From Nucisporomicrobium flavum (lineage in GTDB: Bacteria; Actinomycetota; Actinomycetes; Mycobacteriales; Micromonosporaceae), in the NCBI RefSeq assembly GCF_016464385.1, contig NZ_JADMLH010000014.1, positions 62,001 to 126,000 of the forward strand: a stretch of 64,000 bases of DNA. Direction: 5' to 3'. The notes beneath the pieces were generated by a model. That model did not search any database and was not told the DNA's origin. It saw nothing but the letters and a program-made list of their open reading frames with translations. The translations under genes and the position numbers were made by a program. Positions 54,001-62,024 of the stretch are shown here, piece by piece. Numbering within the stretch: the stretch's first letter is position 1; each line of letters starts with the position of its first letter.

Positions 54001-54368
54001 TCACGGTGCTCATCGGCGAGGCCGAGGCGTTGCGGGAGCTACGGGCCACGGTTCCCGGCATCGACGAGGTGTTCGGGCAGGAGTGGGCGGTGCCGGCGTA
54101 CAGCACCGCCGAACTCGCCGAGATCGTCGTGCGGCACCTGGTGCGCCGCGGCCACGAGGTGCCCGACGACGTCCGTGCCGCGCTGGCCGATCTCGCCGCG
54201 GGGCTGCCGGAGCGGACCGTACGCGCGGCCCACCTGTTCTCGTGGGGCCTGACCCGGACCGCCGCGTCCCGCACGCTGGCCCTGGCCGACCTGAACGGCC
54301 TGCTGAACCGCGCCGAGCCCGGCCGGGCCGCCGCCCGCCAGTCCGGTGGCCTCGCCGCCGTCGGCTGA
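51066..54368 (+). CDS. Right-handed beta-helix/EccA-like AAA+ ATPase fusion
   Basis: 1100 residues. Residues 10-520 are a parallel beta-helix: repeated coils such as GEVALDNCKVVGAS, GSLTLRRCTIQDT and AKPAFERCTFASTG, as in pectate-lyase-like folds. About 530-560 is an acidic linker. Residues 560-830 are a CbxX/EccA-type AAA+ domain with GPPGTGKTTVARL (Lys 603), Walker B GGVLFIDEAYTL (Asp 660) and the sensor VIVAGYSELMERFLESNPGL. Residues 850-1080 are a second AAA-like domain whose P-loop is SGPSGSGRSEF, with Arg 893 in place of Lys, so it is probably inactive. ATGA overlap with the previous gene. EccA ATPases act in the cytosol on secreted WXG/PPE proteins; the beta-helix replaces the TPR domain of classical EccA and may bind elongated substrates. 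Confidence 0.87.
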   Translation: MSRQVLVVGGGAPGALPTIGAALARAERGATITVHPGRYAEKLVVGNLITISAEAGGPVEVHVEEGSVLSVQGEGAQLRGITLSSADPKLAAVDVYSGEVALDNCKVVGASWVALLARLQGSVALRGCEVRNPGGAGIVVAAPGMSTVEDTALSDIGTSGVVVCDHGSLTLRRCTIQDTVANSICVNGDARFTAENCEITGARKPAVVVEQRAWARINRLTVRMSANVDAFVRGDVDMVVTDSTFTGAALQAAHITDGAKPAFERCTFASTGHTAAHISAKAAPVFTDCTITDSKIGVNAEGEAAPRFAGLTVRGTTESLAVAAAKAELTMSRLRAEVSQGNGLIVRDEATVDGSDLVLDAAGAPALDVSGGSRATIREARFDGTGAASVAASGGATLDLRSAVLRGAGLRVGDASVQVRDSEIAQASADGILVGSGGSVTAVQVRVRGARQDGVRLDRGGRGAFTDCEVLGSGTAGFGVDTAEPVTISRCAVRDNGGDDVRRAADAQLTVEALDTGSRPAAAGPEPVARHEERDEQPEPEAESELSAPLRELNSLIGLRGVKQEVTALINLIKMSQVRQQMGLPMPPMSRHLVFAGPPGTGKTTVARLYGSVLAELGILSKGHMIEAARADLVGQYIGSTAIKTTELVTKALGGVLFIDEAYTLSAGSGGSGPDFGQEAIDALMKMMEDHRDELVVIVAGYSELMERFLESNPGLASRFTRTIEFPNYSVEELVTIASNLCSKHYYELTDDAVDALTTYFTRIPKNSTFGNGRVARKLFEAMINNQASRLATTPPAKDTELNRLTAEDLAPELALLEDLPVEQSAQPDVATNPAAAINAARSWRRMCELVGAASVRDAAGSSLLQLCELRNRRRAYGKHGNVVISGPSGSGRSEFARLYAAGLSELDLVPVGHLVRVSTGHELAPHWPGQARSLVRAALRDAEGGVLVVEHNDDGSGRGAEAVESLVDQMRAGMGDPVTVLIGEAEALRELRATVPGIDEVFGQEWAVPAYSTAELAEIVVRHLVRRGHEVPDDVRAALADLAAGLPERTVRAAHLFSWGLTRTAASRTLALADLNGLLNRAEPGRAAARQSGGLAAVG

Positions 54369-54395
54369 CCCCTTTCACCGCCGTCGGCTGACCCC
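54357..54395 (+). repeat. 16-bp direct repeat spanning the stop codon
   Basis: GCCGTCGGCTGACCCC occurs at 54357-54372 (containing the stop of the AAA+ gene) and again at 54380-54395, seven bases later. It looks like a small tandem duplication in the 46-base gap before the YbaB-like gene. No function is apparent. Confidence 0.7.
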
Positions 54396-54414
54396 ATTCT
54401 TCGCAGGAGGAACC

Positions 54415-54723
54415 GTGACCGGTCCGAAGTTCGACTTCGAGGACATCGTCAAGACCGCACTGTCCTATCGAGACCAGATGGCGGCCGCCCGGTCCGAGCT
54501 GGAGCGCGCCCTCATCACTGGCCGCTCCGAGGACGGCACAATCACCGTGCTGTGCAACGGCATGGGCCGGGTCAGCGCGGTGAAGGTCGACCAGCGGGTC
54601 TTCGAGGAGCAGGACCGGGACAAGCTGCAGCAGGCGATCCTCGAGGCGATCCGCGCCGCGGGCACCAACGCCGGCAACCTCGTCGGTCAGCGCATGGGCG
54701 AGGTCGAGGTCAGCCTCTCCTAG
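54415..54723 (+). CDS. YbaB/EbfC-like protein, last gene of the core secretion operon
   Basis: 102 residues. The GTG at 54415 has AGGAGG directly upstream. N-terminal helix FEDIVKTALSYRDQMAAARSE, strands GTITVLCNGMGRVSAVKVD, then helix DKLQQAILEAIRAAGTNAG: the YbaB/EbfC layout. It is divergent in sequence from the copy at 35862-36278. Its last 14 bases overlap the end of the convergent regulator gene on the other strand, with no terminator between them. As a DNA-binding-type protein made with the secretion machine it could feed back on the locus; this is inference. Confidence 0.85.
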   Translation: MTGPKFDFEDIVKTALSYRDQMAAARSELERALITGRSEDGTITVLCNGMGRVSAVKVDQRVFEEQDRDKLQQAILEAIRAAGTNAGNLVGQRMGEVEVSLS

Positions 54724-57700
54724 CCACGTCGCGTTCCAGCAGGACCCCGTAGTCGTCCAGGCGGCGGCGGGTGCGGCGCAGGTCCCAGCGGGCGCCCAGG
54801 ACCGTGTAGAGCTCCGCGGCCTCGGCGCCGTGCCGGGCCGCCTCGTGCGGGCGGCGGTTGGCGGCGAGCAGCACGGCCGCGTCCTCCAGGGCCGCCGCCA
54901 GCTCCGGCACCCTGCCCACGGCCCGGTAGTGCGCGGCGGCCGCCAGGGCCGGTTCGGGATCGTTGGCGACCAGCGCGCGGCACCGTTCGGCGGCGGCGAA
55001 TGCGCGGGCCGGCCGTACTTCCTTGGCGGCCTCCTCCGCGCAGATGGCGGCCGCGCGCTCGGCGATGGGCGTACGGCCGAGCTCCAGCGCCAGCCGGATC
55101 GCGTCGGGGAGCCACTGGTGGCGCAGCATCATCGGGGCGTACTCGGGCACCAGCAGCGGGGCCAGCAAATCCAGTGCCTCGGCGGGCCGGTGCTGCTGCT
55201 CCGCCACGAGCGCGCGGGCGACGAGCAGGAAGTCGCAGCTCTCCCGTTCGGCGTCGGTCGCGGGTCCGGTGTCGGCCGCGTCCAGGTGCCCGGCGGCGAG
55301 GTCGGAGTCGTCGCGGTGCGCGGCGATGAGCGCGGCGACGCCGTGCAGCAGCATGGTGACCGCGCCCGGCTCCCGCGTGCCCAGGAACGTGATGCCGGGC
55401 GCGTCGTCGGTGACCGCGCTGACCTCCGCGAGCGCGTCGTCCCAGCGGCCCAGCCAGTAGTACTGCACCGCCGAGGCGACCTGGAGGCTGCCGGGCAGGC
55501 GGTGCCGGATCGCGAACAGGGCGGCCTCGCGCAGGGTCCGCTCGGCCTCGTCCAGCCGGTCCAGGTTCTGCAGCGTGAACATCCGGTTGTCGAGCAGGTC
55601 GAAGTACATGCCCGCGAAGTCGGGGTGGTCGCGCATGATGTCGAGCGCGCGGTCGACGTACTCGAGGGCGCGTTCGTGGTCGCGGCGGATCGAGTTGGTC
55701 AGCCACGTGGTCTGCAGCGCGAAGGCGGCCTCGTACGGCTGCCCCGCCGCCACCGCCTCGTCGTGCACCGCGGCGGCCGTACGGTCGGCCCGGTCCAGGT
55801 CGTCGAGGCCGCCGCGACGGAAGTTGGCCAGCAGGACGCGGTGCCGGGTACGCCAGATCTCCGGCACCGCCGGGTCGTGCACCGCGTTGCTGAGCAGGGA
55901 CATCGCCGTGTCCTCATCGCCGCGGCGGAACGTCATCGCGGCGAGCAGCTGCCGCATCTCGGCCCGGTCCGCGGGGTCGGTCGCGATGGCGAGCGCCTCG
56001 CGGGCCTCGTCCATCGGGTAACGGTCGTACCGGAAGTCCAGCTTGACCAGGGCGACCAGCAGCGTCTCGCGTTGCGCGGCATCGGGCAGCTCGGTGGCGA
56101 GGACCCGCCGCAGCAGCTGGTGCGCGATCCGCGGCACCCGCTTGACCACCTCGGCGTGGTGGGCGGCGAGCCACGAGACCACCCACGCGTCCACCACCGG
56201 CGTCTCGGCGGCGAGCTGCTCGGCCACCCGGGTCACCGGGCTGCCGCCGCGGTCCAGCACCTCCGCGGTGTGCCGGTGCAGGGTCGCGCGGACCTGGGCG
56301 GGGATGCTCTCGTACAGGGCCTGGCGCAGGAACGGGTGCCGGAACGCGAGGTCGGTGCCGGCGTCGACCACCACGTTGGCGGCCAGCGCCTCCTCGAGGT
56401 TGGCCATCAGGTCGAACGGTGACCGGCCGGTCACCGCGACCACGTCGTCGACCGCGAACTCCGCGCCCAGCAGCGCGGCCATCCGCAGCACTTCCTGGGT
56501 GTCGTCGCTGAGGAAGTCGAGCGTCGCGCGTACGACCGCGAGCAGTGAGCGCGGCGCGTCGATCCGGACGGAGTCGTCGATGTCGGCGCGGCCGTTCTCG
56601 ATGCGGACCACGCCGCGGCGTAACAGCGCCGTGGTGAGCTCCCGGGCGCACAGGGGATTGCCGCCGGAGCGGGGGATGATCATGGCGAGGTTGGGCCCGA
56701 CCGGGGCCCCGACCAGCTCGGCGATCAGCTCCTCGACGGCCTCCGCGGAGAGCGCCTGCAGCAGCAGGACGTGCCCCTGCCGGGCCTGGACGCCGCGGCG
56801 CAGCTGGGCGAGCTCGCGGCCGTTGGGCTCCGGCCGGGCGGCGGCCACCAGCAGCAGCGGGAGCCGCCGGGTGGCGGCGACCAGGCGGTCCCAGAACAGC
56901 ACGCTGGACTCGTCGGCCCACTGCAGGTCGTCGATCACCAGCACGAGCGGCGCGAGCGCGCAGGCGGCCCGGACGTACGCGAGCACCCGGTCGGCCACCG
57001 CCGCGGGCCCGGTGTCGTCGGAGTCGGTGCCGTGCAGCTCGGTGGCCAGCGCCGCCAGCCGCGGATCCGACGAGGTGGTCTCCAGGCCGAGCGCCCGCGT
57101 CACCACCTGCAGCGGTACGTGCTGGTCCAGCTCGTCGGCGACGCCCCAGGCCAGCTGGCACCCGGCGGCCCCGGCCTCGGCGAAGGCGGCGGTGAGCAGC
57201 TCGGACTTGCCGATGCCCGGTTCGCCCTCGATCCAGACGGCGGTGCCGTGCCCGTCGGCGACGTCGCGGACCAGCTCGCGCAGCTCCCTCAGCTCCGCCC
57301 TGCGCCCGACGAGCGAGCGCCCGGCGACGCCGTCCTGCAGCGCCCGGGCGACCTGGGTGGGCACCACCTGCGGCACCGGCCGGACGGGCTCGGCGGGGCC
57401 CTCCTGGATCAGCCGGTGCAGCTCGCGCAGCTCGGGGCCGGGCTCCACGCCGAGCTCGGTGATGAGCGTGCGGCGCGCGTTGCGGAAGGCCTCGAGCGCC
57501 TCGGCCTGACGGCCGGTGCGGTGCAGCGCGCGCATCAGCAACTCGTGCAGCGGCTCGTGCAGCGGGTGGTCGCGGACCAGCCCGGCGAGGTCGGCGACCA
57601 GCCCGTCGTCCCCCAGCTCCATGCGGATCCGGGCGCGCTGCTCGACCGCGGCCAGGCGGCGCTCACCGAGGTGGGCGCGTTCCAGCTCCAGACGGTTGCC

Positions 57701-58159
57701 CGAGAGGCCGGCGTACGCGTCGCCGTGCCACAGCCTCAGCGCCTCGTCGAGCTTCGCCACCGTGGCGGCGAGGTCGCCGGTCGCCTGCACCTCCGCCGCC
57801 TCGGCGCAGAGGGCCACGAACCGCTCGCTGTCCACGTCCTCCGGGACCAGGCTCAGCGCGTACCCCGAAGGGCCGGAGGTCAGCAGCTCGTGACCGGACC
57901 GCGACGATCCGCGGGCAAGGCTGCGCCGCAGCCCCGAGATGTACGTGTACACACTGCCGGTGGCGGTGGCGGGTGGCTTCTCGCCCCAGACGCCCTCGAT
58001 CAGCTCGTCCCGCCCGATCAACCGCCCCGCGCCGGCCGCCAGGACGGCGAAGAGTGCACGCTGCCGCGCCGGGCCCAGATCGATCTCCCGTTCGCCGAGC
58101 CAGGCCCGTACGGGGCCCAGCACCGACACCCGGAGCCGGTCGTCGGACGATGTCGCCAC
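54710..58159 (-). CDS. SARP/AfsR-type transcriptional regulator with BTAD, AAA and TPR-like regions
   Basis: 1149 residues from the GTG at 58159, chosen because GGAGG lies four bases upstream; an in-frame GTG 18 bases earlier has no such site. Order: OmpR-type winged helix (LRVSVLGPVRAWLGEREIDL, about 5-95), BTAD domain (DSERFVALCAEAAEVQATGD through ELHRLIQEG, about 95-255), AAA ATPase with EGEPGIGKSELL (Lys 318) and Walker B LVLVIDDLQWAD, then a long helical repeat region (about 640-1149). These proteins bind direct repeats near promoters and respond to ATP or ligand through the ATPase part. It is convergent with the secretion operon and is a candidate controller of it. A shorter paralogue lies 55 bases upstream. 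Confidence 0.93.
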   Translation of the reverse strand: MATSSDDRLRVSVLGPVRAWLGEREIDLGPARQRALFAVLAAGAGRLIGRDELIEGVWGEKPPATATGSVYTYISGLRRSLARGSSRSGHELLTSGPSGYALSLVPEDVDSERFVALCAEAAEVQATGDLAATVAKLDEALRLWHGDAYAGLSGNRLELERAHLGERRLAAVEQRARIRMELGDDGLVADLAGLVRDHPLHEPLHELLMRALHRTGRQAEALEAFRNARRTLITELGVEPGPELRELHRLIQEGPAEPVRPVPQVVPTQVARALQDGVAGRSLVGRRAELRELRELVRDVADGHGTAVWIEGEPGIGKSELLTAAFAEAGAAGCQLAWGVADELDQHVPLQVVTRALGLETTSSDPRLAALATELHGTDSDDTGPAAVADRVLAYVRAACALAPLVLVIDDLQWADESSVLFWDRLVAATRRLPLLLVAAARPEPNGRELAQLRRGVQARQGHVLLLQALSAEAVEELIAELVGAPVGPNLAMIIPRSGGNPLCARELTTALLRRGVVRIENGRADIDDSVRIDAPRSLLAVVRATLDFLSDDTQEVLRMAALLGAEFAVDDVVAVTGRSPFDLMANLEEALAANVVVDAGTDLAFRHPFLRQALYESIPAQVRATLHRHTAEVLDRGGSPVTRVAEQLAAETPVVDAWVVSWLAAHHAEVVKRVPRIAHQLLRRVLATELPDAAQRETLLVALVKLDFRYDRYPMDEAREALAIATDPADRAEMRQLLAAMTFRRGDEDTAMSLLSNAVHDPAVPEIWRTRHRVLLANFRRGGLDDLDRADRTAAAVHDEAVAAGQPYEAAFALQTTWLTNSIRRDHERALEYVDRALDIMRDHPDFAGMYFDLLDNRMFTLQNLDRLDEAERTLREAALFAIRHRLPGSLQVASAVQYYWLGRWDDALAEVSAVTDDAPGITFLGTREPGAVTMLLHGVAALIAAHRDDSDLAAGHLDAADTGPATDAERESCDFLLVARALVAEQQHRPAEALDLLAPLLVPEYAPMMLRHQWLPDAIRLALELGRTPIAERAAAICAEEAAKEVRPARAFAAAERCRALVANDPEPALAAAAHYRAVGRVPELAAALEDAAVLLAANRRPHEAARHGAEAAELYTVLGARWDLRRTRRRLDDYGVLLERDVARRG

Positions 58160-58214
58160 GTGTCCTCCGTTTCTCACTACGAGGACGCCTCAATCTCGGG
58201 GGACCACCGGTGTG

Positions 58215-60551
58215 TCACCGGATAACAGAAACCTCGTCGCCGAGCAGCGCGGCCCGCGACATGTGCGGCACGGTCGGGTTCCCGGAGAGGTGCGGCCGCA
58301 ACCGGGTGATCAGGATACGGAACCGGTCCAGCCACCGGACCGGGATGCGCCGTTCGCTGAGCACCGAGCGCGCGATCTCGGCCGCCGCGTCGTACTCGCC
58401 GCGCCGCTCGTGCGCGACCGCGGCCACCCAGCGCATCTCGCCCTCGAGGTCGAGGTCCGCGGTCCGCGCGGCCACCCAGTTGGCCTCCGCCACGGCGTTG
58501 ACCCCCTGTCGCAGCAGCAGCCGGGCCAGCCACGCGGTCAGCACGAGCCGTTCGCCGGGGTCGGCCACGTGCTGCGAGCGCACCCGCTGCAACACCGTGA
58601 CGGCGATCCGGGGCGCCCGGCCGGCGAGCTGCTCGATGTGCTCGCTGAGCCAGCGGGACACCGGGCCGTCGAGCGGTACGGGCCCGGCGAGCAGCTGCGC
58701 CACCACCCGCTCGGGCGGACCGCCGGCGTCGGCGATGCGCTCGGCGAAGGAGCGGTGCAGCATCACGCGCAGCGAGGCGGGGGTGCCCTCGTGCAGTACG
58801 CGGCAGACCACGGGGTGCCGGAACGTCAGCCGGTCACCGGAGCGGGCCACCAGCCCAGCGGCGACGGCGGGCTCCAACGCGCGAAGCAGCTCGTCGGCCG
58901 GCCGGCCGGTCACCGCGGCGACCTCGCCCACCGTGCAGCGCGCGGGCTCGCCGCGGGTCGTGTCCTGCTGCGGCTGCTCGGTGGCGTCCTCCGCGTCGGC
59001 GGCGTCGAGGAAGGCGATCGCGCGCAGCAGCTGCCGGGTCTCCTCGGTGAACGAGGCCAGTTGCGTGCCGATCGCGGTGACGAGGTCGGCCGGGATGGCC
59101 GCGCGGTCGTCGCCGGGCTCGGCCGCGGCCAGGTGCCGCAGGTAGTACGGGTTCCCGCCGGCGTCGCCGAGCAGCCGCCGCAGTGTCTCGCCGTCCGGAG
59201 GCTCGGGGGCGACAGCCCGGGCCAGGGCCGTCGCCGCCTCGGTGGTCAGCGGCGCGAGGTCGAGCACCTCGTCGGCCGGGATGCCGTCCAGCTCGCCGAA
59301 CCCGGGGCGCGCCGCGGCGACGAGCAGCAGCGGCAGCTCCGCGGTGAACTCGTGCAGCGCGGCCCACACCCGCAGTGTTCCGGGATCGGCCCACTGCAGG
59401 TCGTCGGCGACGAGGATCAGCGGCGCCTCCTCGGCGGCCTGCCGGATCACCGCGACGGCCCGGTCGACCGTGCCGGCGATCACCCCGTCGAGGGTGTCCG
59501 CGGCGATCGTGAACAGCTGCTTGACGACCGTACGGGCCGTGTCGCCGGCCATGGCCGACTCGACGCACTCGAGCAGGACGCCCAGCGGCATGCGCCGGGC
59601 GAGCTCGTCTCCCACGGCCCAGCCCGTGCGACAGCCCACCGGGGTCGCGCCGCGCAGGGCCACAGTGAGCAGCGCCGACTTGCCCATGCCGGGGGAGCCC
59701 TCGATGCGGATGCTGCGGCCCCGCCCGGCCGCGGCCTCGGCGGCGGCCCGGCGCAGGAACCGCACCTCGGCGTCCCGGCCGATCAGCGCGGCACGGTCGG
59801 TGGTGCGCTGGAGCGCGGCCCCGGTCGTGTCCTCGCCCCCGGCGGTCACCCGGGTGGCCCCGGACCGCTGGGCCTGCAGCCCGAGGGCCTCGGTGCGCCG
59901 GCCGCTCGCGTGCAGCGCGGCCATCAACATGTCCTGGAGGTTCTCCTGCAACGGGTACCGCTCCACGAGACCGCGCAGCACCGTGACTGCCTGGTCGTGG
60001 CGGCCGAGCCCGCTCAGTACCGCGGCCTGCCGTTCGGCGGTGGCGAGCCGTAGCTCGGTGAGGCGCAGGCGTTGGGCCTCAGCGTAGGGCCCCGGCACGC
60101 CGGCGAGCGCCTCGCCGTGCCACAGGCGCAGGGCCGACTCGAGGGCCGCGAGCTCGCCGTGCAGGTCGCCGGCCCGGCGGCTGCGCTTGCTCTCCTCCCG
60201 CAGCGCCTCGAACCGGAAGACGTCGACGTCCTGGGGGCGTACGTGCAGGCGGTACGTCCCGCCGCCGGAGGTGAGCATCTGCCCGGCGGCCCAGCGGTCG
60301 CGGGCCGGCTCCAGGACCTGGCGCAGGGCGGACACATAGGTGTAGACGTTGCCGGTCGCGCTGGCGGGCGGGTCCTCACCCCAGACCGCGGCGACCAGTT
60401 GCTCGCGGGAGACCGCGTGCCCGGCGTGCAGCGCGAGCACGCTGAAGACCGCCGTGCGGCGGGCCGAGCCGAGCGGCAGCTCGGTGCCGTCCCGCCACGC
60501 CCGCACCGGGCCGAGCAACCGGAGGTCGATGCCCTCGTGCTCTGCCGACAT
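58215..60551 (-). CDS. SARP/AfsR-type transcriptional regulator, shorter paralogue without the full TPR tail
   Basis: 778 residues. Winged helix (IDLRLLGPVRAWRDGTELPL), BTAD domain (DVDVFRFEALREESKRSRRA onward), AAA ATPase with EGSPGMGKSALL (Lys 291) and LILVADDLQWADPG, then about 200 helical residues ending GDEVSVIR. It is some 370 residues shorter than the neighbour at 54710-58159 because the C-terminal repeat region is cut down. The two genes lie in tandem with a 55-base gap and may form one unit. The ATG at 60551 has only a weak GAGG about 14 bases upstream. It probably arose by duplication, giving two sensors over one DNA-binding type. Confidence 0.92.
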   Translation of the reverse strand: MSAEHEGIDLRLLGPVRAWRDGTELPLGSARRTAVFSVLALHAGHAVSREQLVAAVWGEDPPASATGNVYTYVSALRQVLEPARDRWAAGQMLTSGGGTYRLHVRPQDVDVFRFEALREESKRSRRAGDLHGELAALESALRLWHGEALAGVPGPYAEAQRLRLTELRLATAERQAAVLSGLGRHDQAVTVLRGLVERYPLQENLQDMLMAALHASGRRTEALGLQAQRSGATRVTAGGEDTTGAALQRTTDRAALIGRDAEVRFLRRAAAEAAAGRGRSIRIEGSPGMGKSALLTVALRGATPVGCRTGWAVGDELARRMPLGVLLECVESAMAGDTARTVVKQLFTIAADTLDGVIAGTVDRAVAVIRQAAEEAPLILVADDLQWADPGTLRVWAALHEFTAELPLLLVAAARPGFGELDGIPADEVLDLAPLTTEAATALARAVAPEPPDGETLRRLLGDAGGNPYYLRHLAAAEPGDDRAAIPADLVTAIGTQLASFTEETRQLLRAIAFLDAADAEDATEQPQQDTTRGEPARCTVGEVAAVTGRPADELLRALEPAVAAGLVARSGDRLTFRHPVVCRVLHEGTPASLRVMLHRSFAERIADAGGPPERVVAQLLAGPVPLDGPVSRWLSEHIEQLAGRAPRIAVTVLQRVRSQHVADPGERLVLTAWLARLLLRQGVNAVAEANWVAARTADLDLEGEMRWVAAVAHERRGEYDAAAEIARSVLSERRIPVRWLDRFRILITRLRPHLSGNPTVPHMSRAALLGDEVSVIR

Positions 60552-60604
60552 GGCTTCCCAACCTCGTCGTCGTGGGATCTCTCCCGCTCACCTCGACGGT
60601 TGAA

Positions 60605-60633
60605 ATTACAAGCTTCCGCCCGCCGCCGACCAA
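60605..60633 (-). promoter_or_regulatory. Candidate promoter of the tandem SARP regulators
   Basis: On the minus strand TTGGTC (60633-60628) and TGTAAT (60610-60605) are separated by exactly 17 bases, about 55 bases upstream of the ATG at 60551. The -10 matches TATAAT at five of six positions in an otherwise G+C-rich setting. Confidence 0.45.
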
Positions 60634-60716
60634 CGTCCCCGTTAGGTGCCTCGTGATGCGTCGCCGCGATCCCTCACGCGCGAAGACATTTCTACCCCTG
60701 ACGCGCAAGGTTCGAT

Positions 60717-60728
60717 ACCCGCGCGGGT
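60717..60728. promoter_or_regulatory. 12-bp palindrome in the 60552-60895 divergent spacer
   Basis: ACCCGCGCGGGT is a perfect palindrome roughly midway in the 344-base gap between the SARP genes and the small plus-strand gene. The gap is richer in A+T than its neighbours (GTCATTCTTAACC near 60742). No clear plus-strand promoter could be chosen. A regulator site is possible. Confidence 0.3.
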
Positions 60729-60895
60729 CGTCCTGGTCTCACGTCATTCTTAACCGCGTCCGATCAACGACGCCAATCGACGCCCATCTGTACCGACGGG
60801 TAACAGGCGGCGCCGGGGGCAAGAAAGGCGGTCGGCCAGGGCATCGCGGAGCCCGATGCCTTCCGGTGGGCCGCCGGTGCTGATGGACTTCCGGG

Positions 60896-61267
60896 GTGCC
60901 GCCCGATGCAGAGTCGTCCGCGCCCTTCGCCGGTGAGCTGTTCCTGACGCTTGCCGCCGAGGGTCGTCTCGTCGTGGACCCGGTCCGCGCGGACCAGGCG
61001 ATCGCCGGTCTGGAGCGGACCCTGTCGCTGATCCGGGCGCGGCTGCGGATCCTACGGATCTGGCAGCACTCGCCTCCGCAGCGTGTCGACGAGCTCCCCG
61101 ACGAGCTGGCGAACGACGTGGTCGACGCGATGTTCGCCGACCAGTTGGCGCCCGGGCGGCTCGAACAGGCGGTCACGGAACTGCCGAAATACATCGAGGC
61201 CCTGCGGCGTGCCCGCGGGCGCCGGCCCGGTGACCGCGCCGAGATCGATGGGCAATCCATCTTATAG
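60896..61267 (+). CDS. Small helical protein of unknown function
   Basis: 123 residues from a GTG at 60896 without a strong ribosome site; the start is uncertain. It is predicted all-helical: LFLTLAAEGRLVV, ADQAIAGLERTLSLIRARLRIL, VDELPDELANDVVDAMF, LEQAVTELPKYIEALRRARG. Size and helix pattern recall small type VII-associated actinobacterial proteins, but there is no WXG turn and no YxxxE near the end. It precedes the LuxR-family gene by 129 bases. A TTGACC near 61274 in that gap could be a -35 for the next gene. Not recognised. Confidence 0.55.
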   Translation: MPPDAESSAPFAGELFLTLAAEGRLVVDPVRADQAIAGLERTLSLIRARLRILRIWQHSPPQRVDELPDELANDVVDAMFADQLAPGRLEQAVTELPKYIEALRRARGRRPGDRAEIDGQSIL

Positions 61268-61396
61268 ATCGGTGTTGACCTGCGTCGATGTGTGGTCTCT
61301 TCACGACCTTCACGACACCTGGAGACGGCATGAAGGTTTTCTGAAGGTGCCTTCCGCCACACTTGCCCCGCCATAACGACCAAAGCGGAGGTAGTA

Positions 61397-62020
61397 GTGG
61401 AACAGGTTCGGGTTGCCCTGCAGGCTTCGGACCCGCTCAGCCAGGCCGGCATCGCCAGCTATCTTCAGTCCCGGCCGGAGCTGACGCTGCTGCGCAGCAG
61501 CGAGCGCGCCGAGGCCAAGGTCCTCGTGGTCTCCTGCGACCGGCTCACCAGCGACGTGGTCGCGATGCTCCGCCGCTCGGCCGCCGAGATCGGCTCGCCG
61601 GTCGTGCTCATCACCAACGAGATCACCGAGAGCGAGCTGCTGACCGCCGTCGAGTGCCGGGTCGTCGCGATCCTGCCCCGGGTCGCCGTCACCGCCGAGC
61701 GGCTCGTGCACAGCGTGCTCACCGCGGCCAAGGGCGGCGGGGTCATGCCCCCGAACCTCGTCGGCGAGCTCCTCAAGCACATCGAGCGGCTGCAGCGCGA
61801 CGTGCTCACCCCGAACGGGCTCAACGCGTCCGGGCTCACCCCGCGCGAGATCGACGTGCTGCGGCTGATGGCCGACGGGCTGGACACCAACGAGATCGCC
61901 GGCGAGCTGTGCTACTCCGAGCGGACGGTGAAGAACGTCATCTACGGCGTCACTCACCGGCTCAAGCTGCGTAACCGCTCGCACGCGGTCGCGTACGCGC
62001 TGCGCGCCGGCATGATCTGA
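61397..62020 (+). CDS. LuxR/NarL-family regulator with degenerate receiver domain
   Basis: 207 residues, GTG at 61397 with GGAGG six bases upstream. Residues 1-120 have a receiver-like fold (VRVALQASDPLSQAGIASYL at the start). The phosphoacceptor strand reads AKVLVVSCDRLTSD instead of the usual LLD-x-x-MP, so normal phosphorylation is doubtful. Residues 145-205 are the LuxR helix-turn-helix: LTPREIDVLRLMADGLDTNE, then SERTVKNVIYGVTHRLKLRN. The following secretion-type gene begins only four bases after its stop, so the regulator is co-translated with it and is the best local candidate for controlling that gene set. Confidence 0.9.
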   Translation: MEQVRVALQASDPLSQAGIASYLQSRPELTLLRSSERAEAKVLVVSCDRLTSDVVAMLRRSAAEIGSPVVLITNEITESELLTAVECRVVAILPRVAVTAERLVHSVLTAAKGGGVMPPNLVGELLKHIERLQRDVLTPNGLNASGLTPREIDVLRLMADGLDTNEIAGELCYSERTVKNVIYGVTHRLKLRNRSHAVAYALRAGMI

Positions 62021-62024
62021 CGAG

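Noticed and set aside
60896..61267. Small helical protein as a further WXG100 protein
   Set aside because: The length and helices fit, but there is no W-x-G turn and no Yxxx(D/E) tail.
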